DNA of 32,712 bases from JBASNZ01 sp049657775 (GCA_049657775.1 JBASNZ010000052.1:1-32712), one strand, 5' to 3'. Positions 7,735 through 16,121 are shown, counted from the first letter of the stretch. The notes: a model not told the origin generated them from the sequence alone. Translations and numbers: made by a program.

Positions 7735-7913
7735 TCCACCACCCGCCGGGCAGGTCTGCCCGCAGCCAACGAGAATCCGCGCGTTTGCGGTTGTGGTTCT
7801 CGTGGCATTCACTTCCCTGAAGGCCTAGGGAGACGATCCGCCGTACCGGTCACGGAAATCGTCGCGTCCCCTTGTTGGGCCGAGAGTATCCCCCCGGAAC
7901 AGGATGAAAGGAG

Positions 7914-7954
7914 GAGCGCGGGCCGCGTAGCGCTCGCGCCGGGCAGTGGCCCGG
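7914..7954 (+). promoter_or_regulatory. Two adjacent GC hairpins in the hydrogenase leader
   Basis: GAGCGC (7914-7919) pairs with GCGCTC (7930-7935). Directly after, CCGGGC-AGTG-GCCCGG (7939-7954) forms a perfect 6-bp stem with a tetraloop. They lie 60-100 bases before the small-subunit start and could influence mRNA stability or attenuation. Confidence 0.35.
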
Positions 7955-8011
7955 AGGAATCAGTTACTTCGCTAAGTGTTGGTTCCGTATGACACCAAGG
8001 AGGTGTATGGC

Positions 8012-9241
8012 ATGGCGCAAGAGGCGCACGGTGCGCTCAACGACCTTCTCGCGGTCCGCGGCGTATCTCGTCGCGACTTCCTGAAGTACTGCGGCTCCGT
8101 TGCTGCAGCTATCGGGCTGTCCGAGACGATGGCACCTCAGATTGCAGCCGCCCTGGAGGGAGCCCCCAAGCTCCTCCCCGCTTTGTGGATCAACGGCGGT
8201 TCGTGCTCCGGCTGTACCGAGTCGATCGCACAGGTCGACACGCCTGACGTGGCAACGATCGTTCTCGACTATCTGTCATTGGAGTACTTCGAGACGATCA
8301 TGGCCACTGCCGGTACATGGGCGGAGGGGAACATCAAGAAGCGGGTCGCAGAGGGCGGCTACATCGTCGTCTACGAAGGCTCGGTCATGACTGGGTTCGA
8401 CGGTCATACGCTGACCACCGGTTCGCCGGACCAGACCGGCCTCGCTATCCTCGAGGAAGTCGCCGCCAACGCGGTCGCGGTCCTCGCGGTCGGTTCCTGC
8501 GCCGTCGATGGCGGTTGGGTCATGGCCCACCCGAACCCCGCCGGGGCTACTGGCGTCGCGGCATGGCTTCAGAAGAAGGGCATCAAGACCCCGGTCATCA
8601 GCATGCCGACCTGTCCGGTCAACCCCGAGTGGATCGTTGCCATGGTCGTTCAACTGCTGCTTGTGGCTGACCGCGATCCGGCCAAGTTCCTCGAGGCCAC
8701 GCCCATGGTCGAGAGGACGTATTCCGACAAGGTGACCAAGCAGGACGTCACCCTGCTGCTCCCGAAGGGCATCTACGGCCAGAGCATTCACGACAATTGC
8801 CCGCGCCGCGGTCACTTCGAGAACGGCGAGTTCGTCACCGAGCTCGGCAGCAAGGAAGAGGCCCTCGGCTACTGCCTGTACAAGGTCGGTTGCAAGGGTC
8901 CCCAGACGTTCACGCAGTGTCCGATCACCCGTTGGAACCGTTCGGTCAGCTGGTGCGTCAACTCTGGTGCCCCGTGCATCGGCTGTGGCGGACTCAACTG
9001 GGTGGACAACAACGCCCCGTTCCTTAGCCGTCTGTCCGACATGCAGTTCGATGGCGTACTGGGCCTGGGCAACGTCCAGCCTGGTTCCATCGGCGCAGTC
9101 GTTGGTGGCGTCGTGGCCGCGGGGCTTGTCGCGCACGGTCTCGGCACCAAGGTCACCGGCCGTATGGGCGATGGGCCTCCCATGGAGGAAGCCAAGGCGT
9201 ACGACCGTAAGCGCGAAGCAAAGAAGGGAGGCGATAAGTAG
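8012..9241 (+). CDS. hyaA: [NiFeSe]-type hydrogenase small subunit, Tat-exported
   Basis: The electron-transfer subunit (409 residues) of a periplasm-facing uptake hydrogenase. It has a Tat motif SRRDFLK (R20-R21) followed by a hydrophobic stretch. The proximal-cluster CSGC is at C65/C68, with GSCAVDGG and PTCPVNP further on. Distal cluster ligands are H260, C263, C288 and C294. The medial cluster has C303, C315, C322 and C325. C315 (SWCVNSG) replaces the Pro of ordinary [NiFe] enzymes that gives a [3Fe-4S] cluster; Cys here predicts [4Fe-4S], as in [NiFeSe] hydrogenases. A C-terminal hydrophobic helix (about 363-385) would anchor it in the membrane. ATG 8012 has AAGGAGG 8 bases upstream. Its TAG overlaps the large-subunit GTG by one base, indicating coupled translation. 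Confidence 0.95.
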   Translation: MAQEAHGALNDLLAVRGVSRRDFLKYCGSVAAAIGLSETMAPQIAAALEGAPKLLPALWINGGSCSGCTESIAQVDTPDVATIVLDYLSLEYFETIMATAGTWAEGNIKKRVAEGGYIVVYEGSVMTGFDGHTLTTGSPDQTGLAILEEVAANAVAVLAVGSCAVDGGWVMAHPNPAGATGVAAWLQKKGIKTPVISMPTCPVNPEWIVAMVVQLLLVADRDPAKFLEATPMVERTYSDKVTKQDVTLLLPKGIYGQSIHDNCPRRGHFENGEFVTELGSKEEALGYCLYKVGCKGPQTFTQCPITRWNRSVSWCVNSGAPCIGCGGLNWVDNNAPFLSRLSDMQFDGVLGLGNVQPGSIGAVVGGVVAAGLVAHGLGTKVTGRMGDGPPMEEAKAYDRKREAKKGGDK

Positions 9242-10917
9242 TGGCTCGCACCGTTGTCGACCCGTTGACCCGTATCGAAGGTCACCTGCGTGTCGAGGTC
9301 GAAGTGACCGAAGGAAAGGTCTCCGACGCCTGGGTGTCAGGCACCCTGTGGCGCGGCATGGAGCTCGTGCTTCAGGACCGCCACCCCGAGGATGCGTTCT
9401 GGGTCTCCCAGCGCATCTGCGGCGTCTGCCCGATCTCGCACAGCCACGCCTCAGCTCAGTCCACGGAGCAGGCGCTCGGGATCACCATCCCGAACAACGC
9501 CCGCATCATCCGTAACCTGATCGAGGCTGCGCAGTTTCTTCACAGCCACATCCTGTGGTTCTACACCCTGACGGCGCTTGACTACGTCAACCCCGTCAAC
9601 GCACTGTCCGCGGACATAGCCGACACGTACGCTCTTGCGTACGCTGCCGGGACCAAGGTCTCCGACTTTGGCGCCGTGGCCAAGCGTCTCGCGGGATTCG
9701 TTGAGAATGGCCAGCTCTCGATCTTCACGGGTCATGAGGGCTGGTGGGGCGTAGGCGCCGAGAAGCACCCCGGCTATGTTCTTCCGCCGGAGCTCGACCT
9801 TATCGCCACCACGCACTACCTGGAAGCCCTTGAGCTCCAGGCCGTCGCAGCCGAGATCATCGCGGTCATGAGCGGCAAGTTCCCGCACCACATGACGTCG
9901 ATCCCGGGTGGCACGGCATTCGTCCCCACCGAGCAGAAGCTCGATGACATCCTCTTCCGCTTCACGCGGGTCAAGGACTTCATCGACACCGCACTCATCC
10001 CCGACACGCTCGCTATCGCCCCGTACATCCTGGGCACAGCGTCGTTCGGTGGCGGCTGTGGCAACTTCTTGTCCTGGGGCGTGTTCGAGGCCGAGGACTT
10101 CGACCCCTACAAGCGCGCCCTGCCTCGTGGTTTCATCGAGAGCGCCAAGGGTCTGACGGTTTCCGAGGTCGGTCCCGACGATGTCACCGAGTACGTCGCC
10201 CACTCTTGGTACGACGACAAGAACACCGGTCTCAAGCCCGCCGAGGGCAAGACCGAGGCGAAGTACGAGGAGTACAGCGTCGACGGCAAGTACTCGTGGG
10301 GTAAGGCAGCCCGCTGCAAGGACCTGCCGGCCGAAGTCGGCCCGCTGTCCCGCATGCTGGTCGCGTATCTCGACGGCGTCAAACCCGTCAAGGACATCAT
10401 CGACTTCGCACTCGGCAAGCTGTCCGAAGCCGCCGGTACGACGCTTGCGCCCACCGTTCTCGTATCCCTGCTCGGCCGCATTGCCGCCCGTAACCTCGAG
10501 GCTGCAGTCGTCGCCCAGTGGTCGATCGAGTGGGTCAACGAGCTCATCGCTGCCATCAAGGGTGGAGACAGCTCGTACTTCGTCACCGAGCGTGGCGACG
10601 CTGGCAAGGGCGCAGGCCTCTGGGAAGCCCCGCGCGGTTCCGTCGGCCACTGGATGACCGTCGAGGGTGGCAAGATCGCCAACTACCAGGTCGTCGCTCC
10701 GACGACCTGGGACATCGCTCCCCGCGATGACAAGGGCGTTCTTGGCCCGATGGAGCAGGCACTCGTTGGCACGCCGGTCGTAGACGCCGAGCGTCCACTC
10801 GAAGTCCTGCAGGTCGCGCACAGCTTCGATCCTTGAATCGGCTGCGCCGTCCACGTTGTGGACACAGTGAGCCGCAAGGGCGCGACCGTTCATACTTCGC
10901 CGATGGGGGTGATGTAG
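9241..10917 (+). CDS. hyaB: [NiFeSe] hydrogenase large subunit with in-frame TGA read as selenocysteine
   Basis: The catalytic subunit, which splits H2 at the Ni-Fe site; the full product is 558 residues if TGA 10834-10836 encodes selenocysteine 532. The N-terminal motif RICGVCPISH supplies C60 and C63. The C-terminal motif, normally DPCxxCxxH, reads SFDP-Sec532-IG-C535-AV-H538. Twenty residues then follow to TAG 10915-10917, which directly abuts the cytochrome ATG. Maturation proteases cut this family after that His, so the 20-residue tail would be removed once metal is inserted. Stopping at the TGA would leave 531 residues without both C-terminal metal ligands, an inactive enzyme. The GTG start overlaps the small-subunit stop. 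The small subunit's Pro-to-Cys change independently points to the [NiFeSe] type. Confidence 0.92.
10840..10873 (+). promoter_or_regulatory. Putative bacterial SECIS hairpin
   Basis: Starting three bases after the TGA, GGCT (10840-10843) pairs with AGCC (10870-10873). Inside this, GTCCAC (10849-10854) pairs perfectly with GTGGAC (10858-10863) around a GTT loop. The apical G-U lies about 19 bases downstream of the TGA, the spacing and loop content expected for a SelB-binding element. The elements lie within the coding sequence of the C-terminal tail. A bulged U in the upper stem, seen in E. coli fdhF, is not obvious here. Confidence 0.75.
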
Positions 10918-11553
10918 ATGTCCGAACACTCTCACTATCGTGAGGCGCACCCGCTGGTGTTCGTCCTGACCCACTACATCAACCTGATCTGCATGATCAT
11001 GCTTGCCTTCTCGGGCTTCTACATCCACTACCCGTTCTTCAACGGGTTCATGGGTGTAGCCCGCGGCATGCACTTCGTCGCCATGTACGTGATCGTCATC
11101 AACCTCACCTTCCGGATCATCGCCGCCTTCTTTGTGAAGACGTCGCCCGATCTTGGAAGCCGCGAGGTCGATACGGACATCAAGAACTGGCTGCCGCAGG
11201 AAAAGAACAAGCACCAGTTCTTCGAGACGATCAAGTACTACCTGTTCCTCCGCAAGGAAGGCGTCATCTCGGCGAAGTATGGTTCGCTGCAGAAGATCTC
11301 CTATCTCGCCACCATCCCGCTCACCTACCTCCAGGCCTACACGGGTTTCGCTCTTTACGGACCCACGCAGGGCTCGTTCGGCGGCGCGCTCGATCTGGTC
11401 GGCGGCCCCATGAACATGCGGATCATCCACTACTTCATCATGTGGGTGTTCATCGTGTTCACGATGGTCCACGCGTACCTGGCCAACATCTACAACTTCG
11501 CTCCCAGCAAGATGATCTTCCTGTGGAAAGAGACCGAGGTGAAGGGCCACTGA
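10918..11553 (+). CDS. hyaC: Ni/Fe-hydrogenase b-type cytochrome subunit
   Basis: A 211-residue integral membrane dihaem cytochrome b of the HyaC/HupC family. It takes electrons from the hydrogenase small subunit and reduces the quinone pool. Four hydrophobic helices are visible: around residues 14-36, 52-73, 122-146 and 168-190. His residues in or at the helices (H19, H52, and HYFIMW and MVHAYL in the last helix) could ligate haem. A charged cytoplasmic-type loop lies between helices 2 and 3. The ATG directly follows the large-subunit TAG, with GGGGG inside that gene as ribosome site. This tight abutment supports read-through of the upstream TGA. Confidence 0.9.
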   Translation: MSEHSHYREAHPLVFVLTHYINLICMIMLAFSGFYIHYPFFNGFMGVARGMHFVAMYVIVINLTFRIIAAFFVKTSPDLGSREVDTDIKNWLPQEKNKHQFFETIKYYLFLRKEGVISAKYGSLQKISYLATIPLTYLQAYTGFALYGPTQGSFGGALDLVGGPMNMRIIHYFIMWVFIVFTMVHAYLANIYNFAPSKMIFLWKETEVKGH

Positions 11554-11595
11554 TCGTGGTTCTGGCACGGTGATCTCGCATCACCGCCGCAACGG

Positions 11596-11625
11596 ACGGG
11601 TCCCGGACAGAGGTTCGGGACCCGT
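11596..11625 (+). terminator. Stem-loop after the hydrogenase cytochrome gene
   Basis: ACGGGTCCCG (11596-11605) and CGGGACCCGT (11616-11625) form a perfect 10-bp stem with a 10-base loop. Only TTCC follows, so it may act as a partial terminator or mRNA-stabilising hairpin between the structural genes and the maturation protease. Confidence 0.5.
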
Positions 11626-11630
11626 TCCGC

Positions 11631-11636
11631 TATCAT
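11631..11636 (+). promoter_or_regulatory. Possible -10 box for the hydrogenase protease gene
   Basis: TATCAT lies just after the stem-loop, about 40 bases before the GTG start. It would allow separate expression of the maturation protease. No -35 is evident. Confidence 0.3.
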
Positions 11637-11677
11637 GGGACGCATCGCGCAGACGGCATAGATGCCGGGAGGCTCAC

Positions 11678-12274
11678 GTGGAAGAACGCATACTGGTGCT
11701 GGGCGTCGGCAACGTCCTCATGCGCGACGAAGGGATCGGCCCACGGATCGTTGAGGAGATCGAGCGCCACTACCTGGTACCCGAGAACGTCACCGTCACC
11801 GACGCGGGAACCCTCGGACTTGGCATGCTCTACATGTTCCGCGGTATCGACTACCTGCTCGTGGCCGATGCTGTGAACGGCACCGGACACGTCCCCGGGA
11901 CGGTCGTCAGGATCACTCCCGACGACTTTGCTCCCAACCAGGTGCTCCACTCGCTGCACGACATGCGGCTCGTGGACGTGCTACAGGCCGCCGATCTTGT
12001 CGGGATCAAGCCCGAGACCGAGTGCATCGGCGTGCAGATCCTGGACATAGCTCCAGAGGAGTTCTCGGTGGGTCTTACCGACGAGTTGGAGGCGGCGGTT
12101 CCGCGAGCGGTCGCCGCCGTCTTGATGCTCCTGGAGGAGCATGCCGTCGTCGCCACGGAGATTCCCGAACCAGACGATGCCGCGAGAGCGTTCCGTGCTG
12201 CCGTCAGCGTCGCGTGGAGCGAGATGCGCGAGCGCCTGCGGTCGACCGGCAGCTCGGCAGATCACAGCGGCTGA
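11678..12274 (+). CDS. hyaD: Hydrogenase maturation endopeptidase (HyaD/HybD family, M52)
   Basis: A 198-residue nickel-dependent protease that removes the C-terminal extension of the hydrogenase large subunit after the active site is loaded. Signature sequences are VLGVGNVLMRDEGIGPRIV at the start, the Asp in LLVADAVNG and the His in LHSLHDMRLVDVL; together these supply the acidic and His nickel ligands of the family. The substrate here would be the 20 residues after H538, reached only if the TGA is read through. The protease thus supports selenocysteine decoding functionally. GTG 11678 has GGGAGG 5 bases upstream; the longer upstream frame runs through the stem-loop and promoter. The 3' end overlaps the convergent kinase gene by 13 bases. 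Confidence 0.92.
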   Translation: MEERILVLGVGNVLMRDEGIGPRIVEEIERHYLVPENVTVTDAGTLGLGMLYMFRGIDYLLVADAVNGTGHVPGTVVRITPDDFAPNQVLHSLHDMRLVDVLQAADLVGIKPETECIGVQILDIAPEEFSVGLTDELEAAVPRAVAAVLMLLEEHAVVATEIPEPDDAARAFRAAVSVAWSEMRERLRSTGSSADHSG

Positions 12275-13380
12275 ACCGCCAGCGGCAGCGTGAAGCCGAT
12301 GACGCTGCCCTTGCCCTCCACGCTCGTGGCGAACACCTGCCCGCCATGGTCTTCCACGATGCGCTTGGCGATGGCAAGGCCGAGGCCCGATCCACCGGTG
12401 CTGGCGGCACGCGCCGTGTCAGCCCGATAGAAGCGCTCAAAGATGTACGGCACGTCTGCCTCAGGGATGCCTTCTCCGGTGTCGATGACCGACACGCGCA
12501 CCTCGTCGTCGCGCACCTCCACGGCAGTGGTGATGGTGCCGTGCGCCGTGTGGCGGACCGCGTTGCCAAGCAGATTTCGCAGCACCTGAGCGATCCGGAA
12601 CCCGTCGGCGTCGACAGGGATCGGCGCTCCGGGACACACGTAGGTAAGCTCCACGGCGCCGGCGGTGAGCAGCGCAGCGCGATCCGACTCGCGTTTCACT
12701 AGTTCGCAGATGTCGAAGTTCTCACGGTCGTACCGCAAGGAGCCTGACTCGGCGCCTGAGAGCTCCTGGAGCTCCGAGACCAACCGCGAGAGGTGGCCCA
12801 GATCCTCGACCATCGATGCGATCCGCGCGTCATCCATGGGAAGCACGCCCTCGGCGACCGCTTCGGCCTGCGCGCGCAGGGCTGCGATGGGGTTGCGCAG
12901 CTCATGCGCGACATCGCTCACCAGCCGTCGGCGCAGGATCTCGCTCTCCTGGAGCGAGTCCGCCATGTCGTTGAACGCCTCCGCCAGGTCCTCGAACTCG
13001 CCGGGGCCGCTGACCTCCACACGGTGCTCCAGATCGCCCTTGGCCACAGCCTTGGCGCCCGCGGTGAGTCCGCGAAGGGGCCTCGCGAGATAGCGGGCAA
13101 GCAGCAGCGCCGAAAGAGCTGCGAACGCCACCGTGATCGCGGCGGAGATGAGGATCCCGCGATCAACGCCCGCCAGGAATGACTGCTCGGCCGCGCCCAG
13201 GAACATCTGTCCCATGCCGCGTCCCAGCCCCGTACCCATGTGCGTATCCGCGGCGCCGAGATACGCTTCGAACGCCGAGGACAGCGTCTGCCTCGCGACC
13301 ACGCCGGTCGCGAGGATGGAGATGAGCGACACGGCCAGGATCGAGATGAAGACCTGCCAGACGATGCCGGTCCTTCTCAT
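12262..13380 (-). CDS. Membrane sensor histidine kinase (HAMP-HisKA-HATPase)
   Basis: A 372-residue sensor kinase partnered with the adjacent response regulator. A first membrane helix spans about residues 7-28. A short extracytoplasmic region rich in Gly and Met (GTGLGRGMGQMF) and a second helix (about 73-97) follow. The HAMP linker contains ARPLRGL. The phosphorylated His lies in VSDVAHELRNP. ATP-binding motifs are N in NLLGNAVRHT, DTGEGIP and GGSGLGLAI. ATG 13380 overlaps the regulator's TGA (TGATG); GTG one codon earlier is equally possible. The stimulus is unknown, though an envelope signal is likely from the topology. It is convergent with the hydrogenase protease. Confidence 0.93.
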   Translation of the reverse strand: MRRTGIVWQVFISILAVSLISILATGVVARQTLSSAFEAYLGAADTHMGTGLGRGMGQMFLGAAEQSFLAGVDRGILISAAITVAFAALSALLLARYLARPLRGLTAGAKAVAKGDLEHRVEVSGPGEFEDLAEAFNDMADSLQESEILRRRLVSDVAHELRNPIAALRAQAEAVAEGVLPMDDARIASMVEDLGHLSRLVSELQELSGAESGSLRYDRENFDICELVKRESDRAALLTAGAVELTYVCPGAPIPVDADGFRIAQVLRNLLGNAVRHTAHGTITTAVEVRDDEVRVSVIDTGEGIPEADVPYIFERFYRADTARAASTGGSGLGLAIAKRIVEDHGGQVFATSVEGKGSVIGFTLPLAVQPL

Positions 13381-14069
13381 CACTCGGTACCCACCTTGTA
13401 GCCGACGCCGAAGACGGTCCGGACGTACCGCGGATGCCGGGGGTCGTCCCCAAGTTTCTTGCGGAGGTTCTTCACGTGGGCGTCGATGGTTCGCTCGTAG
13501 CCTTCGAACGCATCGCCGGATACGGCCTCCAACAGCTGGAGGCGACTGTAGACGCGACCGGGATGCGCAGCCATGGTGGCGATGATCTCAAACTCGGTGC
13601 GCGTCAGGTCGGCGGTTGTCCCCTCCACAGTCACTTCACGCCGCTCTGTGTCCACCACAAGGTCTCCAACGCGCATCACGCCGCCTTCTCCCGGCGGGCG
13701 CTGCCCGTCAACTCGCCGCAGCACAGCCTTGACCCTGGCAACGACCTCGCGGGGGCTGAAGGGCTTGCTCACGTAGTCGTCCGCGCCTACCTCAAGGCCG
13801 ATGAGGCGATCGATCTCCTCGGTCTTTGCGGTCACAAGGATCACGGGTAGGTCGTACTCGCGCTGGAAGCGCTTCGTCAGCTCGATCCCGTCGATTCCCG
13901 GCAACATGATATCGAGGAGCGCGATATCCGGGCGCTCCTCGGCGACAGCCGTAACGGCCGACGGACCATCGAGTGCGGTGCGCACGTCGAAACCCTCGTT
14001 CTTCAGGTACGCCGAGAGCACTTCGACTATCTTCACATTGTCGTCGACCACAAGGACCGAACGACCCAT
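13380..14069 (-). CDS. OmpR/PhoB-family response regulator
   Basis: A 229-residue two-domain regulator. The receiver has the acidic pair DDN, the phosphoacceptor Asp in ALLDIMLPGIDG, Thr in VILVTAK and Lys in YVSKPF, all intact. The C-terminal winged helix (about 130-228) contains RTEFEIIATMAAHPGRVYSR and ends with the usual RTVFGVGYKV. Phosphorylated by the overlapping histidine kinase, it would bind DNA as a dimer. It starts 93 bases after the transketolase stop on the same strand, probably with its own promoter. Target genes are unknown. Confidence 0.95.
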   Translation of the reverse strand: MGRSVLVVDDNVKIVEVLSAYLKNEGFDVRTALDGPSAVTAVAEERPDIALLDIMLPGIDGIELTKRFQREYDLPVILVTAKTEEIDRLIGLEVGADDYVSKPFSPREVVARVKAVLRRVDGQRPPGEGGVMRVGDLVVDTERREVTVEGTTADLTRTEFEIIATMAAHPGRVYSRLQLLEAVSGDAFEGYERTIDAHVKNLRKKLGDDPRHPRYVRTVFGVGYKVGTE

Positions 14070-14162
14070 ATGCCATCACCCTTTCAGGACCACTCCGGTC
14101 CGCTTTCAATAGTGCCCACGGCGTGTGAAGTCGCTGTGAAGCGAGTGCGAGTTTGCGGTGCG

Positions 14163-16073
14163 TCAGATGAGGCCGAGGACGGCCTCGGTGATTCCCGTTG
14201 CGTCGAGATGTACGCCCGACAGCAGCTCGGTGGCGGCGCCCGACGACTGGTAGCCCTCCACGCCGTGAGGCAGCACACGCACGTCCGCGCCCTCGCGGGC
14301 CACCCACTCGGCGACCGTTGCCCACAGGCCGGTGCGCCAGTGATGGTCCTCGACACACAGTACCCAGCGTCCGGCTGTCGCCCTGACAAGCCCTGCAGCC
14401 TCGATGTCAAGCGGGCTCGAGACGATGCCCACCGCGATGTCGATGCCGCGCACCGACAGTTCGTCGGCCGCCTGAACCGCCGCGCCCGAGGGGGTCCCCA
14501 TCACCAGTACGACGCCGTGGTCTCCGTGACGCGCCCAGTCGATCACGCCGTAACGGTACATGTAGTCGCCGCCAAAGAGCGGCGAGCCATCCTCGGCCGT
14601 GATGACCGGCAGCTTGGATCTGCCCATCGCTATGGCCACATTCCCGGGCATAGCGCTGATAGCCCGCACCGCCCGATCGGTCTGATTTGGATCCGCGGGC
14701 ACCACAACACGCCAGCCAAAGAAGTTGCGGAAGGCCGACACGTAGTCCAGACACTGGTGGGTCTTGCCGTCCTCCCCCACGTCCAACCCGCAGTGCGTAA
14801 GCGCGAGCTTGAGATGTGCGCCGTTGATATCGTTCAGTCGCTGTTGGTTGTAGACCTCGTCGATACCGAAGACGCCGAAGTCGGACCAGTACGTGAGCAC
14901 CCCGGTCGTGGAGAGCGCGCCTGCCGCAGCCGCGGCGTTGTGCTCGCCCACTCCACACTGCACGAATGACCCGGGACGCACCTCGGCGAATCCGTCGGTC
15001 TTGACCGAGACCGCCAGGTCGCAATCGAGAACGGCCATGGGCACTGACAGGTTGCCGCGCGCGATGTCCACGAGCGCGCTTCCCCACGCCGACCGGTTGT
15101 CCGTGTGCTTGTCGCGCGTGTACTCCCGGGGTTCTCCAGGCACGATGTCGGGCGCCGTGTCCGCGGGTGCCAGATGCGCGGTGCGAATCGGCGCCTCGCG
15201 CAGTGCCGCAAACCGCTCAAACTCGGGCTCCAGACCCAATTCCGCCATAGCCAGGGCATACTCATCCAGCCTAAGACCGCGTCCGTGGAACTCGGCCTGG
15301 TCTTCCATGAACGACACGCCCTTGCCTATGCAGGTGTGCGCGATGATCGCGGTCGGTCGGGTCGCGTCGGCGACGGACGCGGCCACTGCCGCGTAGAGCG
15401 CCGCGATGTCGTGTCCGTCGACCTCGATCACAGCCCATCCATCGGCACGGAAGTCGTCGGCGACCGCAACAGGCATCACGTCGGCGGTGCGCCCCGATAT
15501 CTGGATGCCGTTCAAATCGACGATGACGGTGATGTCACACAGACCTTCCTTCACCGCCAGACGGCGCGCCTCCGCGACCTGACCCTTGTTCTGCTCGCCA
15601 TCGCTCATCGCAACGAACGTGTGCCAACCCGTGCCGGTGAGCCTGGCCCCGAGTGCCAGCCCCACGCCGACGGAGAGACCCTGACCGAGGTTCCCCGTGC
15701 TCCACTCGACCCCGGGCACGGTTCGCTCAACGTGCCCCTCGAACGGACTACCGGCTTGCCGGAAGTGGGCGACGACATCATCGAGTTCGAAGAAGCCGAC
15801 ATCGGCGAGGGTGGCGTACACACCTGGCGACGTGTGGCCGTGGCTGACAACGATGCGGTCGCGGTCTGGCTTGTGCGGATCCGCCGGATCGATGTTCGCA
15901 AAGTGCCAGAGCACGAGGTAGGTCTCGAGCGATGAGAACGACCCGCCGGGATGGCCGCTCGCTGCGACGGACGTCATCGTGAGAATGGCTCCGCGCAAAC
16001 GTCGCGCACGTTCGGCCAGTTCGACAACGCTCGCGTCGTCCAGCGTACGTGCCGCAAACCCCCGCTCCAGCAT
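14163..16073 (-). CDS. tkt: Transketolase
   Basis: A thiamine-diphosphate enzyme (636 residues) of the non-oxidative pentose phosphate pathway that moves two-carbon ketol units between sugar phosphates. The N-half has SGHPGGSFSS, SHGHTSPGVY, GNLGQGLSVGVGLA and the cofactor motif MSDGEQNKGQ...DLNGIQ. The C-half has VGEHNAAAAAGAL, YWSDFGVFGIDEVYNQ, LTHCGLDVGEDGKTHQ and the C-terminal domain. The order matches the two-part transketolases of archaea and some bacteria, here joined in one chain. ATG 16073 is preceded by purine-rich GAGGTGACAGGG. It is divergent from the inositol-monophosphatase-family gene. 1-Deoxyxylulose-5-phosphate synthase is a related family, but the motifs favour transketolase. 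Confidence 0.9.
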   Translation of the reverse strand: MLERGFAARTLDDASVVELAERARRLRGAILTMTSVAASGHPGGSFSSLETYLVLWHFANIDPADPHKPDRDRIVVSHGHTSPGVYATLADVGFFELDDVVAHFRQAGSPFEGHVERTVPGVEWSTGNLGQGLSVGVGLALGARLTGTGWHTFVAMSDGEQNKGQVAEARRLAVKEGLCDITVIVDLNGIQISGRTADVMPVAVADDFRADGWAVIEVDGHDIAALYAAVAASVADATRPTAIIAHTCIGKGVSFMEDQAEFHGRGLRLDEYALAMAELGLEPEFERFAALREAPIRTAHLAPADTAPDIVPGEPREYTRDKHTDNRSAWGSALVDIARGNLSVPMAVLDCDLAVSVKTDGFAEVRPGSFVQCGVGEHNAAAAAGALSTTGVLTYWSDFGVFGIDEVYNQQRLNDINGAHLKLALTHCGLDVGEDGKTHQCLDYVSAFRNFFGWRVVVPADPNQTDRAVRAISAMPGNVAIAMGRSKLPVITAEDGSPLFGGDYMYRYGVIDWARHGDHGVVLVMGTPSGAAVQAADELSVRGIDIAVGIVSSPLDIEAAGLVRATAGRWVLCVEDHHWRTGLWATVAEWVAREGADVRVLPHGVEGYQSSGAATELLSGVHLDATGITEAVLGLI

Positions 16074-16092
16074 GGCCCTGTCACCTCACGTC

Positions 16093-16120
16093 CGGTTGGC
16101 GCGGCCGGCCCCGCCAACCG
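16093..16120. promoter_or_regulatory. Inverted repeat in the tkt/IMPase divergent promoter region
   Basis: CGGTTGGCG (16093-16101) and CGCCAACCG (16112-16120) form a perfect 9-bp dyad with a 10-base GC centre. It ends two bases before a TACAAT -10 box, so a bound protein would cover the promoter spacer. It could be an operator for both genes. Confidence 0.45.
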
Positions 16121-16121
16121 C

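Larger units (their letters stand above)
7449..8011 (+). other. Gene-poor divergent region and leader before the hydrogenase operon
   Basis: About 560 bases with no convincing long gene. It holds a CRP-like imperfect dyad near 7584-7602 and a 33-codon ORF (7633-7734) with GAGGGGG before its ATG. Three short GC-rich hairpins follow (7747-7762, 7914-7935 and 7939-7954), then the AAGGAGG site at 7997-8003. It must carry the hydrogenase promoter and that of the divergent 65-residue gene. No known riboswitch was recognised. Confidence 0.5.

Noticed and set aside
10834..10836. TGA as the true stop of the hydrogenase large subunit
   Set aside because: It would remove both C-terminal metal ligands, leave a conserved motif untranslated and make the maturation protease pointless.
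9451..11568. 705-codon minus-strand open frame opposite the hydrogenase genes
   Set aside because: It spans two well-recognised plus-strand genes and has no homology or ribosome site.
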